Part shown: in pieces, positions 1 through 10,069 of the stretch
Numbering within the stretch: position 1 is the first letter of the stretch
How the letters are laid out: every line of letters begins with the position of its first letter
Assembly: GCA_015062205.1 (NCBI GenBank)
Contig: SUVB01000011.1
Coordinates: forward strand, 1 to 64,000
Source of the DNA: Desulfovibrio desulfuricans
Lineage (GTDB): Bacteria > Desulfobacterota > Desulfovibrionia > Desulfovibrionales > Desulfovibrionaceae
DNA: 64,000 nt
Direction of reading: 5' to 3'
Program-made: the position numbers and the translations under genes
Notes under the pieces: model-generated
What the model was told of the DNA's origin: nothing
The model's database searches: none
What the model saw: only the letters and a program-made list of their open reading frames with translations

Positions 1-124
1 ACAGCGGCAGTATGTCGCTGAACAGCAGGGCCGAGGCGGCCGAAATGATCAGGCCCATGAAGATGGGCATGCCCAGCAGGAACATGACCACCATGACGAG
101 GAGGGCAATTTCAAGCGGACTCAC
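1..124 (-). CDS. dctM: TRAP transporter large permease, DctM-type (N-terminal part only, runs off window)
   Basis: Minus-strand GTG at 124 gives VSPLEIALLVMVVMFLLGMPIFMGLIISAASALLFSDILPL; directly follows dctQ. Confidence 0.8.
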   Translation of the reverse strand, partial: MSPLEIALLVMVVMFLLGMPIFMGLIISAASALLFSDILPL

Positions 125-126
125 GG

Positions 127-630
127 CTACCCCTCCTCATACTTGACCAGGTCGGCTAGGGTGCCGGCCTTCCAGTGCTTGTAGTACTGCTCAATGATGC
201 GCCAACTCATAAGCACGAAACCGCCGGGAATGATCATTTCCACATAGGCCTTGACCACGCCCAGCGTGGGCGAAATTTCGGGAAATTCCAAGCCTTCCTT
301 GATGACTTCGACGCTCTGGAGGGCAATGAAGATATTGAAGCCTATCCAGATGGCGTCACAGATGATGCGGAAGAAGAGCTTGGCCGACGTGGGCAGCTTC
401 ATGAACTGGGCGGTGATGCGCACATGGCCGTTGCGCTTCACGCACAGGGCCGCGCCCACGTAGACGCTCCAGAGGAACGTGAGGCGCGAGAGTTCCTCGG
501 TCCATGCCAGCGACGTGCCAAGGATGGCCCGGATGATCACCTGCGTCGTCAGGCAGCAGATCATCACCCCCACCAGCGCGGCGCAGGCGTACTCCTCAAA
601 GTTGTCGTAGAGCTTGCGTAGAAAATGCAT
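127..630 (-). CDS. dctQ: TRAP transporter small permease, DctQ-type
   Basis: MHFLRKLYDNFEEYACAALVGVMICCLTTQVIIRAILGTSLAWTEELSRLTFLWSVYVG..., typical DctQ; start chosen at 630 rather than the ORF-track 705. Confidence 0.88.
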   Translation of the reverse strand: MHFLRKLYDNFEEYACAALVGVMICCLTTQVIIRAILGTSLAWTEELSRLTFLWSVYVGAALCVKRNGHVRITAQFMKLPTSAKLFFRIICDAIWIGFNIFIALQSVEVIKEGLEFPEISPTLGVVKAYVEMIIPGGFVLMSWRIIEQYYKHWKAGTLADLVKYEEG

Positions 631-707
631 ACCGACTCCCCAACCTGAGAACAGAACAAATCCCGGCGGGGCGCCCGTGGGCGCGCCCGCCGGGAGGGCA
701 AACACGG

Positions 708-1709
708 TTACTTGGAGATGATCTCCATGGCTTCGGACACGAGGGCCTGGCCGCCGACCTTGTCGTAGAACTGGGGCCAGATGCCGCGGGCAGCCTTCAT
801 CCAGGCGTCTTCATCCTTCAGCTTGCTGAAGACCATGCCCTTTTCCTGGCACTGCTTGAGGGCCAGAGCGTCCTGCTCGGCAGACCACTTCCATTCGTGC
901 ATGGCGGCCTCGTGAGCGGCGCGGTCGATCAGCGCCTTGGTCTGGGGATCAAGCTTGCGGTACCACTTCTCGGAAACGAGAATGGGGCCCACCCACAGCA
1001 GATAGTGCACGTCGGTGATGTACTTCTGCACTTCCCAGAACTTCTGGTCGCGGTTGACGGCGTGGGGGTTCTCCTGACCGTCGATGACGCCCTGCTGCAG
1101 GCCGTTGAAGGTTTCGGACCATGCCAGGGGATGCGGTTCCACGCCCCAGGAGCGGAAGGCCGCCAGCTGCAGCTCAACCGGAGGAACGCGGATCTTCAGG
1201 CCCTGCAGGTCGCCCATCTTCTCAATGGGCTTCTTGGAGTTGGTGATGACGCGGTAGCCGCCGATGAGCCAAGCCAGAGGACGGGTCTGGCTTTCCTTGA
1301 CCACTTGGTCGGCCAGCTTGTTCATGAAGGGCTTGTTGTTGAGCAGCTTTTCAGCGGCGGCCAGGTTCGGGAACTCGTAGGGCAGATAGAGCGCGCCGGC
1401 GCTGGGGGCGAAGGGGGTCAGGTTGCCGCAGGCCAGCACGGCCAGCTGAATCTCGTTGGAGCGCAGCTGTTTCACGTTGGCCTGTTCGTCGCCCATGGAA
1501 CCGCCGTAGAAGGTCTTGACGGTGATGGCGCCGCCGGATTCCGTCTCCACGATTTCCTTGAATTTGTTGATGGCTTCCACATGCAGGCTGCCGTCAGGGT
1601 TGGCCGTGGCCGCGCTGATGGTCATCTTCTTGTACTCCGCCGCCTGCGGCACAGCGCAGGTGAAGAGCAGCGCCGCAGCGAAACTCAGGACAAACATCAG
1701 TTTTTTCAT
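708..1709 (-). CDS. dctP: TRAP transporter substrate-binding protein, DctP-type (probably isethionate)
   Basis: Signal peptide MKKLMFVLSFAAALLFTCAVPQA and DctP motifs (GGYRVITNSKKPI, LKIRVPP, LQQGVIDGQENP). Confidence 0.88.
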   Translation of the reverse strand: MKKLMFVLSFAAALLFTCAVPQAAEYKKMTISAATANPDGSLHVEAINKFKEIVETESGGAITVKTFYGGSMGDEQANVKQLRSNEIQLAVLACGNLTPFAPSAGALYLPYEFPNLAAAEKLLNNKPFMNKLADQVVKESQTRPLAWLIGGYRVITNSKKPIEKMGDLQGLKIRVPPVELQLAAFRSWGVEPHPLAWSETFNGLQQGVIDGQENPHAVNRDQKFWEVQKYITDVHYLLWVGPILVSEKWYRKLDPQTKALIDRAAHEAAMHEWKWSAEQDALALKQCQEKGMVFSKLKDEDAWMKAARGIWPQFYDKVGGQALVSEAMEIISK

Positions 1710-1917
1710 GGTTTCTCCAATGCACTGGTTGGGGTGAAAGATGCTTTTTCTGCCACCAGGGCCGCGGGCTTCGCCCGACAACCCGACGCGGCGGGCCTGC
1801 AGCAGGCCCTGCAACCTGACCGCGTACTGCACATGCCGAATCCCTTCTGCGTTTGCACGGGGAAATACCGTGGACCGCGCGTCCCGGCATGACGGCCTGT
1901 GCGGATGTCTACTGCAA

Positions 1918-1933
1918 GGCAAAAAATGTGCCT
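1918..1933 (-). promoter_or_regulatory. putative sigma-54 (-24/-12) promoter for dctPQM
   Basis: Minus strand AGGCACATTTTTTGCC; GG-N10-GC spacing, GGCAC and TTGC match consensus TGGCACGNNNNTTGCW. Confidence 0.65.
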
Positions 1934-2199
1934 GTTGTGAAATCCGGCGCAAAGCTTTTCGCAGGCGTTGGCATTGCACGGGATGCCGCAAAAATAAAGA
2001 ATTATATCAACATGTTATAACAAAACATCGCGGACAGTTTTTTTCAGCATGTATTTTATCAAGAATAATAACAATTAGCTTATTAAGGTGACAAAATTAG
2101 CTTTTTTATGGGAGAAAACGCTTATCGTGTGAATTATTAGGCTTTTTCAGTTAAAGAAAACAATTATTATTTACATAAATGTTTGGTAAACAGCTATGT

Positions 2200-2321
2200 A
2201 TGTTTTTTTGCAACAGATGGACGATAATCTTTTTATTTTGTAATACAAGTATGTTATATATAATCTGCAGCAAGATATGTGCAAAAATACACAACTATGC
2301 ACAATTGTCGTGTTTTTTTGC
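2200..2321. promoter_or_regulatory. cluster of repeated elements TGTTTTTTTGC (possible activator sites)
   Basis: ATGTTTTTTTGC at 2200-2211, GTGTTTTTTTGC at 2310-2321, inverted GCAAAAATACAC at 2281-2292; the same 12-mer lies upstream of islA. Confidence 0.5.
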
Positions 2322-2331
2322 ATCAACAAAA

Positions 2332-2370
2332 CGGCGGAACCGGAAACCACTGGGGTTTCCGGTTCCGCCG
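2332..2370 (-). terminator. rho-independent terminator after islB
   Basis: Perfect 17-bp stem CGGCGGAACCGGAAACC / GGTTTCCGGTTCCGCCG, 5-nt loop, TTTTG on the minus strand downstream. Confidence 0.9.
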
Positions 2371-2396
2371 CCTGATTTCAATTTCGCAAAGCAATG

Positions 2397-3293
2397 CTAT
2401 TGCGCCAGAGCGCGCAGCCTTTCCATGCGCTGCTCGTCCAGAGTCACGCCTTCCAGTGCGTAGGGTCTGCCAAGATAGCCGTACTTGGGCTGCCCCATGC
2501 GGTGATAGGCCAAAAGCTCATACTCGATGTTGGGACGGCGCGGAATGAATTCGCGGATAGCCAGGATGTCGTCCTCGGTATCGTTGAAACCGGGGACCAC
2601 CGGCGTACGCACGCGCATGGGCAAATTCGGAAATTCTTCGCACACCTTCTGGAAGTTCTGCAGAATGAGCGCGTTGTCCACTCCGGTAAATTCCTTGTGC
2701 TTGTCGGCATTCAGGCTCTTGATGTCAAAAATCAGCTTGTTCAGGTGCCGGCAGGCTTCGCGCAGATGCTCATAGGGATAGCAGCCGCAGGTCTCAATAC
2801 AGGTATCAATGTGGCGATGCCGGGCCTCGCGCAGCAGGGCGTTGGCGAATTCATGCTGCATGAGCGCCTCGCCGCCCGAGAGCGTCATGCCGCCGCCCGA
2901 CCGGTTGTAGAACACGCCGTCCTGTTCCACCTTGGCCAGCACCTGCTCCACGCTCATGGTCTCGCCGTAGGCGCTTTCCGCGCCGGAGGGGCAGGCCCGG
3001 ACGCAGGCAAAGCAATGCTCGCACTTACGGCTGTCAAAACAGATAAGGTCATTGACGAGCGTCAGCGCGCCGGTCTTGCATGCCTGCAGGCAGCGACCGC
3101 ACACCTTGGCCGTGAGACAGCGCGTGGGGTTGAAGGCGTGCTCCGGCTTGAGGTTCTGCGACTCGGGGTTGCTGCACCAGCGGCAGCGCAGCGGGCAGCC
3201 CTTGAGAAAAACCAGGGTGCGTATTCCCACACCGTCATGCACGCTGAATTTCTGGATATTGAAAACTATGCCCTGCACCTGTGCGTCTGTCAT
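2397..3293 (-). CDS. islB: glycyl-radical enzyme activating protein (isethionate sulfite-lyase activase)
   Basis: Radical SAM CxxxCxxC (CPLRCRWC), ferredoxin-like Cys clusters, adjacent to islA. Confidence 0.9.
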   Translation of the reverse strand: MTDAQVQGIVFNIQKFSVHDGVGIRTLVFLKGCPLRCRWCSNPESQNLKPEHAFNPTRCLTAKVCGRCLQACKTGALTLVNDLICFDSRKCEHCFACVRACPSGAESAYGETMSVEQVLAKVEQDGVFYNRSGGGMTLSGGEALMQHEFANALLREARHRHIDTCIETCGCYPYEHLREACRHLNKLIFDIKSLNADKHKEFTGVDNALILQNFQKVCEEFPNLPMRVRTPVVPGFNDTEDDILAIREFIPRRPNIEYELLAYHRMGQPKYGYLGRPYALEGVTLDEQRMERLRALAQ

Positions 3294-3326
3294 GGCGGCG
3301 TCCTTTGGCTGCGGCCGGGTATGCAA

Positions 3327-3395
3327 GGCGGGAGGGGTGGCCCCTCCCGCCGGTCAACACGTCTGTGGTTGCCGGGAGGGATTGCCCCTCCCGGC
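3327..3395 (-). other. two tandem GC-rich hairpins in the islA-islB intergenic region
   Basis: GGCGGGAGGGG-TGG-CCCCTCCCGCC (3327-3351) and GCCGGGAGGG-ATTGC-CCCTCCCGGC (3371-3395), both perfect, no T-tract. Confidence 0.8.
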
Positions 3396-3414
3396 GGGAT
3401 GCGGAGACCGAAGG

Positions 3415-5889
3415 CTACACGCTGGTGTGTTCCGTACGGTCGATGATGTCGTTCTGCAGGTCGCGGGACAGGTCGCAGAAGTAGGCGCTGTACCCGGCGA
3501 TGCGGACCAGCAGGCTGCGGTAGTTGTCCGGCTCCTTCTGGGCGTTGAGCAGGGTCTGCTTGTTCACGATGTTGAACTGCAGGTGCCACAGCTTCAGATC
3601 GCACCAGGTGCGGATGAGGTTGACGATCTTCTGAGTGCCTTCGTCGCCGGCCACGCTCTTGGGAGAGAGCTTGATGTTCAGCAGACGGGAGGCGCGGTTG
3701 ATCATGTCGTAGTTCTTGGACTTGTAGTTGGAAAGCAGCACCGCGGTGGGGCCGTTCTCGTCGGCGCCGTGGGAGGCGGAGGAACCGTCGGAAAGGGCAG
3801 TCCAGGCATGACGGCCGTTGGGCATGGCGGAGATCACCTTGCCGAAGGGCACATGCGAGGTGATGGGCACGTAGCGCACGTCCACATGCACGCCGCGTTC
3901 CTTGGTGCTCTTTTCAGCCTCGATCTGGGTGAAGCGGTCCACGTCCTTGGCGATGCTGTCGGCATAGGGATCGTCGTTGCCGTAGCGCGGGGCCTTGCGC
4001 AGCATTTCGCGCACGGGCTCGAAGCCCTTGAAGTCGGCCTTGCAGGCGTCCAGCACTTCCTTCATGGTCAGGCGCTTGTCTTCAAAGACCATCTTCTTGA
4101 CGGCGGCCAGGGAGTCCACCACCGTGCCGTAGCCCAGGAACTCGAAGTACGAGTAATCCACGCCGCCGGGGATTTTCTCGGTGTGCAGGTCAAGGCAGTT
4201 CTCCATGCAGAGGTTGTGCAGCACGGAAGAGAGCGGCGCGGCGAAGTGCATCGGGCGCAGCTTGTCCACCACATGCTGCTGCTGGAAGGCCTTGCGCAGC
4301 AGGTTGAGGTGCTGGGCTTTGTAGGCTTCGTAGAACTCTTCCCAGGTCTTGAACTTCGTGGGATCGCCGGTTTCCAGGCCCACCAGCTCGTCGCCGTAGT
4401 GCAGCATGCGGCCGTTGTAGAGGGTCATCTCCAGGGCCGTGGCGAAGTTCACGTACACGCAGCCGGAGGTGTAGGTGTCGCGGTTGGGCATGCGGGTCTC
4501 GGTGCAGCCGGACACGGCGTAGTCCAGAGCTTCGCGCACGGGGCAGCCCTTGAGGGAGTTCAGGAAGACCACTTCCTCGTCATTGATCAGCTTGGGGAAG
4601 CCGGAGCCGTCCTTGATGGTCAGGGCCACTTCGCGCAGGAAGCGCTCGGGCGAACGGGAGTGGATGCGCGCGGCGAGGTCGGGGTAGTTCAGCGGGAACT
4701 CGCGCTTGGATTCAAGGAAGAGGTAGGAGAGGTCGTTGGTGGCGTCCATGCCTTCGGGGGTCTGCCCGCCGATGGTCACGGCCTCCCAGTGGGCGTAGCC
4801 TTCCTGGAATTCCACGCCGGTGGGGTTGATGTAGAGGTCGATGAACTGAGCCATGTCAACCCACATGCATTCCAGCAGTTCCTTGGCTTCGTCGCGGGTG
4901 ATGCGGCCTTCCTCAATGTCCTTCTTATAATAAGGATACAGGTACTGGTCCATGCGGCCGTTGGAGATGATGGCGCTGGCCTTCTGCTCGATGCGGGAGA
5001 ACATCTGCACAAACCACTGGCACTGCATGGCCTCGCGGAAGGTGCGGGCGGGATAGGCGGGCACGCGCTCGCAGATTTCGGCAATCTGCAGCAGTTCGGC
5101 CTTGCGCTTGGCGTCATTTTCCTTGGCGGCCAGGTCGCGGGCGAGGTCGACGTGACGCTTGGCCCAGATCATGATGGCGTCGCACACGATGACCATGGCG
5201 TCCAGGAAGGGTTTCTTTTCCCAGAGGTCTACGGAGTTGTTGAGGTCGAGCTTGGACAGGCGCTCCTTGGCTTCGTTCTGGATGTCGATGAAGCCGCGTT
5301 TGAGCACCTTCTCGTAGTCGGGCACCCACTGCAGGGCGGAACGGTAGGAAGAGGTTTCGCTGACCACAAACTTGGATTTCAGGCCGCGCTCGTCCACATA
5401 GGTGACGTTGCGGATTTCCTTGGGCAGGACCTTGTTCAGGTGTTCATGGTAGGTCTTGCCTTCCCAGTAGGGGGCAATCTCTTCCATGACGATCTTGATT
5501 TCTTCCTTGGAGATCTGGAAGGGGCTCTTGTCGCGGTGTTCCAGGTCGGCCAGCACTTCGCGGTAGAAGTCGCCGTCGATTTCAGGATAGAGAATGCCGT
5601 AACGGCCGAGCTGGCCGACGCGGCCGGCCAGCAGCTGGTCGGGCGTGATCCAGACGGTGATCTTTTCGGCCACGTTCTTCAAGGCCTTGGCCCAGCGCAG
5701 GGTGAGCAGTTCGCCCTCGGTCTGGCGCATGGATTCGGTGAAGTACTTGGCGCGCTCCACATCCACGTGGGGCAGGGTGAACTGGTTGCGTTCGAGAATC
5801 TTGTAAACGCGTTCGCGGCCCTTGCGGTCGACCTTCTTGCTGATAACGCGCTCTTCCTGGGGGGACATGCAGCAGCTGCACTGGCTCAT
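3415..5889 (-). CDS. islA: isethionate sulfite-lyase (glycyl radical enzyme)
   Basis: GCTE cysteine loop, glycyl loop [10 protein letters not shown]183/Q187/W368/C462/E464/R672 each sit 6 residues before Bilophila IslA residues R189/Q193/W374/C468/E470/R678 as I recall them; TRAP/activase neighbours. Confidence 0.93.
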   Translation of the reverse strand: MSQCSCCMSPQEERVISKKVDRKGRERVYKILERNQFTLPHVDVERAKYFTESMRQTEGELLTLRWAKALKNVAEKITVWITPDQLLAGRVGQLGRYGILYPEIDGDFYREVLADLEHRDKSPFQISKEEIKIVMEEIAPYWEGKTYHEHLNKVLPKEIRNVTYVDERGLKSKFVVSETSSYRSALQWVPDYEKVLKRGFIDIQNEAKERLSKLDLNNSVDLWEKKPFLDAMVIVCDAIMIWAKRHVDLARDLAAKENDAKRKAELLQIAEICERVPAYPARTFREAMQCQWFVQMFSRIEQKASAIISNGRMDQYLYPYYKKDIEEGRITRDEAKELLECMWVDMAQFIDLYINPTGVEFQEGYAHWEAVTIGGQTPEGMDATNDLSYLFLESKREFPLNYPDLAARIHSRSPERFLREVALTIKDGSGFPKLINDEEVVFLNSLKGCPVREALDYAVSGCTETRMPNRDTYTSGCVYVNFATALEMTLYNGRMLHYGDELVGLETGDPTKFKTWEEFYEAYKAQHLNLLRKAFQQQHVVDKLRPMHFAAPLSSVLHNLCMENCLDLHTEKIPGGVDYSYFEFLGYGTVVDSLAAVKKMVFEDKRLTMKEVLDACKADFKGFEPVREMLRKAPRYGNDDPYADSIAKDVDRFTQIEAEKSTKERGVHVDVRYVPITSHVPFGKVISAMPNGRHAWTALSDGSSASHGADENGPTAVLLSNYKSKNYDMINRASRLLNIKLSPKSVAGDEGTQKIVNLIRTWCDLKLWHLQFNIVNKQTLLNAQKEPDNYRSLLVRIAGYSAYFCDLSRDLQNDIIDRTEHTSV

Positions 5890-5959
5890 AATAAAACTCC
5901 TGACTGGGTGTTATGTTTCACAAGGCAAGCCCGCGCTGTGGAGCGGACGCCCCTCTTAG

Positions 5960-5976
5960 AGCATCATCCATGCCAA
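5960..5976 (-). promoter_or_regulatory. putative sigma-54 promoter for islAB
   Basis: Minus strand TTGGCATGGATGATGCT; GG-N10-GC, close to YTGGCACGNNNNTTGCW. Confidence 0.65.
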
Positions 5977-6097
5977 ACGATCAACATCGTAAAATAATTA
6001 ACCATATTTCAAATATCCCGTAGTTGGGAATAATTCTGCTTTGTTGTAAAAAAACAACCATTTTTATGATAACTATGATTAATTATTAAATAAAACA

Positions 6098-6137
6098 AAA
6101 AAGTGTTTTTTTGCGACTATGCAAAAAAACACTTTTT
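6098..6137. promoter_or_regulatory. perfect inverted repeat upstream of islA, candidate activator site
   Basis: AAAAAGTGTTTTTTTGC-GACTAT-GCAAAAAAACACTTTTT, 17-bp arms. Confidence 0.6.
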
Positions 6138-6390
6138 CACAATCTCCCCGTCGCCTCCCTGCGGCAGGCACAGCCCCTGCGGCCTGCGAACCAGTCCGCG
6201 CAGCGGGCCTCCATATCCGGGGCATAAGCGGCAACCGATCCGATATCGCGGCAAGGGATCAGGTTTTGCCCACACTCCAGCCGCAAGGACGAATGGGATT
6301 ACGAACACCGCCGGCAGCGGCAAGACAACGGCTTGGGACGGTTAAAAAAACTCGAACGCGCATCCTACGACAGCATGGTATTGCGTGGCT

Positions 6391-9300
6391 TCAAAATCCA
6401 GTTGCGCCACTTGCCAATTTTTTTTCCCCCACGTTCTTATTATTGCTTTGCTCAATCTGGTGCGCGTTCCAGCCTGATTCGTCAGCCATGAGCGACCATC
6501 CGTCTCCGTTCGCAACTAGGTTAGGATTGGCAGGCGTAAGCCGTCCCTTCCAGCGTTCGGCAAAGGCCGTATTCTCCCCTACGGGCTGAACGGCGTCTTG
6601 CCCTATCGCCACAAATTCAGCGTACGGCCACCACACGGAACGCAGGCGCTGCCGCCCGAGGCGCAGACAGTAGTCCTGCGCGGCGGCTTCCCCCATGCCC
6701 GGGTCAAAGCCGCCGAACACATCCCATGTTTCACGCCGGGTGAAGAGGCACAGCGCGTCCAGCGCGTCCACAGTGCGCGCAAGGACATTCCAGGCGAACC
6801 AGCCCGGTTCGTTGCGCGGCAGGCCGCACAACAGGGGACGCAACTCGCCGCGGGCGTCAGTCAGATACCCCCCGTGCAGGGTGGTGTTGTCGCGGGCAAC
6901 CAGTTTGCCGCCCACGGTCCCCACATGCTCCCGGCACAACGCGGCTACCAGCTCCTCCAGCCAGCCTTCCGTCAACGGGACAAGGCCGGAAGCCATAAAG
7001 CCCAGCACCGCACCCCCCGCCTTCGCCGCCCCCAGTCGCAGGCGTTCCGGCCCGGAAGCCCCGGGCGGGACGAGCTGCAGGGCAAGCCGGGAATCAGCGG
7101 CGGCAAGCCTCCTTGCCCGCGCCCGTTGAGAGAGAGATGCCGCATCATTGTACAGGACGAGCATTTCAAATGCGGGGTAGGCAGTCCTGGCAGTCAGCGC
7201 GGTGTAGGAGGCTTCAAGAAGCGCCAGCGCGTGTTCCCCGGTCATATCCAGGATCAGGCTCACCTGCGGCGGCGGGGACGGCAACGCAAACTGCGGGCGC
7301 ACATATTGCGAGGAGGGGAGCACGGACGCCGCGCCCCCTCCTTCGGCGTCAAGGCGAGCCTGCACGGCCTTGCGCGCGCTTTCCACAATTTCTTTTTTGG
7401 CATTGACGGTCAGCGAGGCGCTTCCGCCGTGCACCCGCCGGTGGTAGAGCACATGGGGCGTATGCACAAAACATGACGGCGGTTGTCCATGTGTGAACTG
7501 CAGTACCATGTCAAAGCACTGAGAGCCGGGGAAGCCTTTGCGAAATCCTCCGATATCCCGCAGTCGTGCGGCGTTGAACACGCTGAAGCGGCTAACAATG
7601 TCATTTGCTAACAGCAATTCTGCATCCCATTTGCCATTCTTGAAATGGGGATGGAAAAAGGAGCCTTCATCATTCACCTTGTCTTCATCGGAATAGAGCA
7701 GCAGCGCGTCCGGATGGCGCGCAAGGGCATCGGACATGCGGGACAGGGCATCCGGGGCAAGAAGGTCGTCCTGATCCATCAGGGCTGCCCACGGATGCCG
7801 CGCCATGCCGAGGGCGGTATTGGCGGCAGCGGCGATGTGCTCGTTCTCCGCGCGCCAAGTGACGCGGATCCTGCCGTCGCGGTGCATATAGTCTTCAAGC
7901 AGCGGGCGGACCGCCGGGTCTGTGGATGCGTCGTCGGCCACGCACAGTTCCCAGCGCGGGCAGTCCTGGGCGAGCACGGAATCCAGCGCGGCCGCGAGGT
8001 GTTCCGGGCGCGGGTTGTACACGGGCATGAGGATGGAGAAGGCCGGGCCGTCCGGCGCGGTTGAGGGCGGCATGGCCCTGCGCCGGGGCGTATCCACATT
8101 GTGGAGCCAGAGCGTATAGGCCCAGTTGGAAAGCGGCGGCAGCGACCAGTGGCGGGCCATTTCCCAGAATTTCTCCAGAAATGGCTCATACTGGGTCTGC
8201 CGAAAGTCTTCGGCCCTGAAAAGCCATTCCGCATACTGGGACGCGAAATCCTCCATGCCGATTTCCCTGCTCCACTCCAGCATGGATTTCGCCGCGCCGA
8301 GGTATTCCCCCCACGGCTTGCAGAAGGAAACCAGGTCGGCGAGCGCGGCTTCGGCTGTGCGCCGGTCGCGGCTTCGGCAGGAATCCGCATACAGGGGAAG
8401 CGCGACATCAGGCCCGTAGTACAGCTTGCGCAGCACAGTGCGCAGCTCGGCACACAATTCCGGGGATTCCGCCTTCTCAATGAGTGCATGCCATCCCGCC
8501 TCCCACAGGGGATGCTGCTCCAGCAAGTCGCGCAGATCGGCAAAAGAGGCGCGGGCGGCTGCCGCGTCCAGGCGGCGTTGCAGGGCGGACGGCAAGGCGC
8601 CCTGCCATGTCTGCCACGGGCTGACACGCAAGACCATCCCGTCGTTGCGGCAGTGGATATGCCAGTCCGGGGTCAGCAGATTCCGGGTATGGTCCACGAA
8701 ATAGTCGGAATTTTCCTGCTCATGGGCATGCCGTCCCGGCGTCCGGCTGGTGTGGTGGATGACGCGGGAAGCCGGGTTGACGGTCATCCTGCGGCCCTGG
8801 GCAAAAAGGCGGGCGCACAGGTCCACATCCTCAAAACCATTGATGTAGTGCTCGTCAAAGAGGCCGGCTTCGAGGAAGAGCGAACGTCGCATCACCATGC
8901 AGGCCGCCGTGATGATCTGGAAGAAACGCCGCCTGTTCACCAGGGGGGAGGCGGCGGGGATGCCCTCGTACAAATGCCCCACCTTGAATGTGGGGGATAC
9001 AAACACCCCGAGGTGTTGCACCGTGTGCCCGAAAGGCTCGCGTGCGGGGTAGAGCAGCACAGGGCCGGTGGCGGCGATGTCGGGGAATGCGGCAAAATCC
9101 GCGATGAGCGGCTCATACCAGCCCGGCAGCAGTTCAGTGTCGTTGTTCAGGAAAACCAGGTACTCGCCGACGGCCATGCGCGCGCCCATGTTTGACGCCG
9201 GGCCGAAATTGCAGTTTTGCGCGCAGCGTTGATACCTGAAGCGGCTGCCGAAAAGACGCTGCCCCAACTCGGGGCATTCTTCCCCCGTGGCGTCTGTGGA

Positions 9301-9438
9301 GGCATTGTCTATGACGATGACCTCGACGGATTTTCCCGCCACTGTCTCCGCCAGGGTGGCGAGGCAGGTTGAGGTAAAATTCCACTGGTTGAAGACAGGG
9401 ATAATGACGGAAGATTCCATGTTTGGAGAAACAGACAT
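6391..9438 (-). CDS. multidomain family 2 glycosyltransferase
   Basis: N-terminal SVIIPVFNQWNF...FLNNDTELLPGW, central FSILMPVYNPRPEHL...ALMDQDDLL, degenerate third GT2-like module. Confidence 0.88.
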   Translation of the reverse strand: MSVSPNMESSVIIPVFNQWNFTSTCLATLAETVAGKSVEVIVIDNASTDATGEECPELGQRLFGSRFRYQRCAQNCNFGPASNMGARMAVGEYLVFLNNDTELLPGWYEPLIADFAAFPDIAATGPVLLYPAREPFGHTVQHLGVFVSPTFKVGHLYEGIPAASPLVNRRRFFQIITAACMVMRRSLFLEAGLFDEHYINGFEDVDLCARLFAQGRRMTVNPASRVIHHTSRTPGRHAHEQENSDYFVDHTRNLLTPDWHIHCRNDGMVLRVSPWQTWQGALPSALQRRLDAAAARASFADLRDLLEQHPLWEAGWHALIEKAESPELCAELRTVLRKLYYGPDVALPLYADSCRSRDRRTAEAALADLVSFCKPWGEYLGAAKSMLEWSREIGMEDFASQYAEWLFRAEDFRQTQYEPFLEKFWEMARHWSLPPLSNWAYTLWLHNVDTPRRRAMPPSTAPDGPAFSILMPVYNPRPEHLAAALDSVLAQDCPRWELCVADDASTDPAVRPLLEDYMHRDGRIRVTWRAENEHIAAAANTALGMARHPWAALMDQDDLLAPDALSRMSDALARHPDALLLYSDEDKVNDEGSFFHPHFKNGKWDAELLLANDIVSRFSVFNAARLRDIGGFRKGFPGSQCFDMVLQFTHGQPPSCFVHTPHVLYHRRVHGGSASLTVNAKKEIVESARKAVQARLDAEGGGAASVLPSSQYVRPQFALPSPPPQVSLILDMTGEHALALLEASYTALTARTAYPAFEMLVLYNDAASLSQRARARRLAAADSRLALQLVPPGASGPERLRLGAAKAGGAVLGFMASGLVPLTEGWLEELVAALCREHVGTVGGKLVARDNTTLHGGYLTDARGELRPLLCGLPRNEPGWFAWNVLARTVDALDALCLFTRRETWDVFGGFDPGMGEAAAQDYCLRLGRQRLRSVWWPYAEFVAIGQDAVQPVGENTAFAERWKGRLTPANPNLVANGDGWSLMADESGWNAHQIEQSNNKNVGEKKLASGATGF

Positions 9439-10069
9439 ATGCCTATCTGCCTCCGGATTGCTTCATATCAGGACTAGAGTCTGCAATACTACTGAATATG
9501 GTTATAGATAATATTAGTTGTTATCGCAAGCAGTTTCCGCTGCAAGCACGCCAAACCGCATCACCTACAACGGCGCCCCCACAGTCCGGCACAGGGACAG
9601 CGGGGTTCTCCGGATCGCTCCCTGCTGGTCTGCCCAAAAGGCTCCGGGCAGACCGCAAAACCTGTCGGCAAGCCTGCCGGCCTTACAAAAACAGACAGCA
9701 GCGCCGGCGGCGGGGGCAGAACGCCGCCCCGCCGAAGACTGTGAAAACACCGCGCGGCGCCTAATCTTTTTGTCCGACCGTCCGTTAAGACGTGCAAGGC
9801 AATCCAGCAGACGCCTCGGCCACAAGGAGCGTAGCCGCATGTCCTTCATTTCTTCCGTCGCTTCGCCGGCGACCTTCAATGCATGCACCGCCGCGTCGAC
9901 GCCGGGCCGCATTCCCGACGGCCCGGCCGCATCGGCGGGCGGCAAGCCCGTCAATGCGTTCCGTCGCATCCTTTTTCCCGGCCGGGGGCATGCCGCCCGC
10001 GGCTGCGCCCTTCTGGCGTCCGGCGCGGCGACATCCCTTCGCAACGTCCACCTGTAGCGGGAGACACTC

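Noticed and set aside
3052-5997. 981-aa plus-strand ORF opposite islA
   Set aside because: Antisense artefact of high GC; low-complexity Gly/Val/His composition and no motifs, while islA opposite is unambiguous
6140-6390. Possible degenerate gene between the islA promoter region and the GT2 gene
   Set aside because: Frames are open but no recognisable protein similarity or RBS
9540-10060. Structured RNA or riboswitch before the flagellin-like gene
   Set aside because: Several GC hairpins (e.g. GGTCTGCCC...GGGCAGACC) but no recognisable riboswitch core; at 65% GC such hairpins are expected
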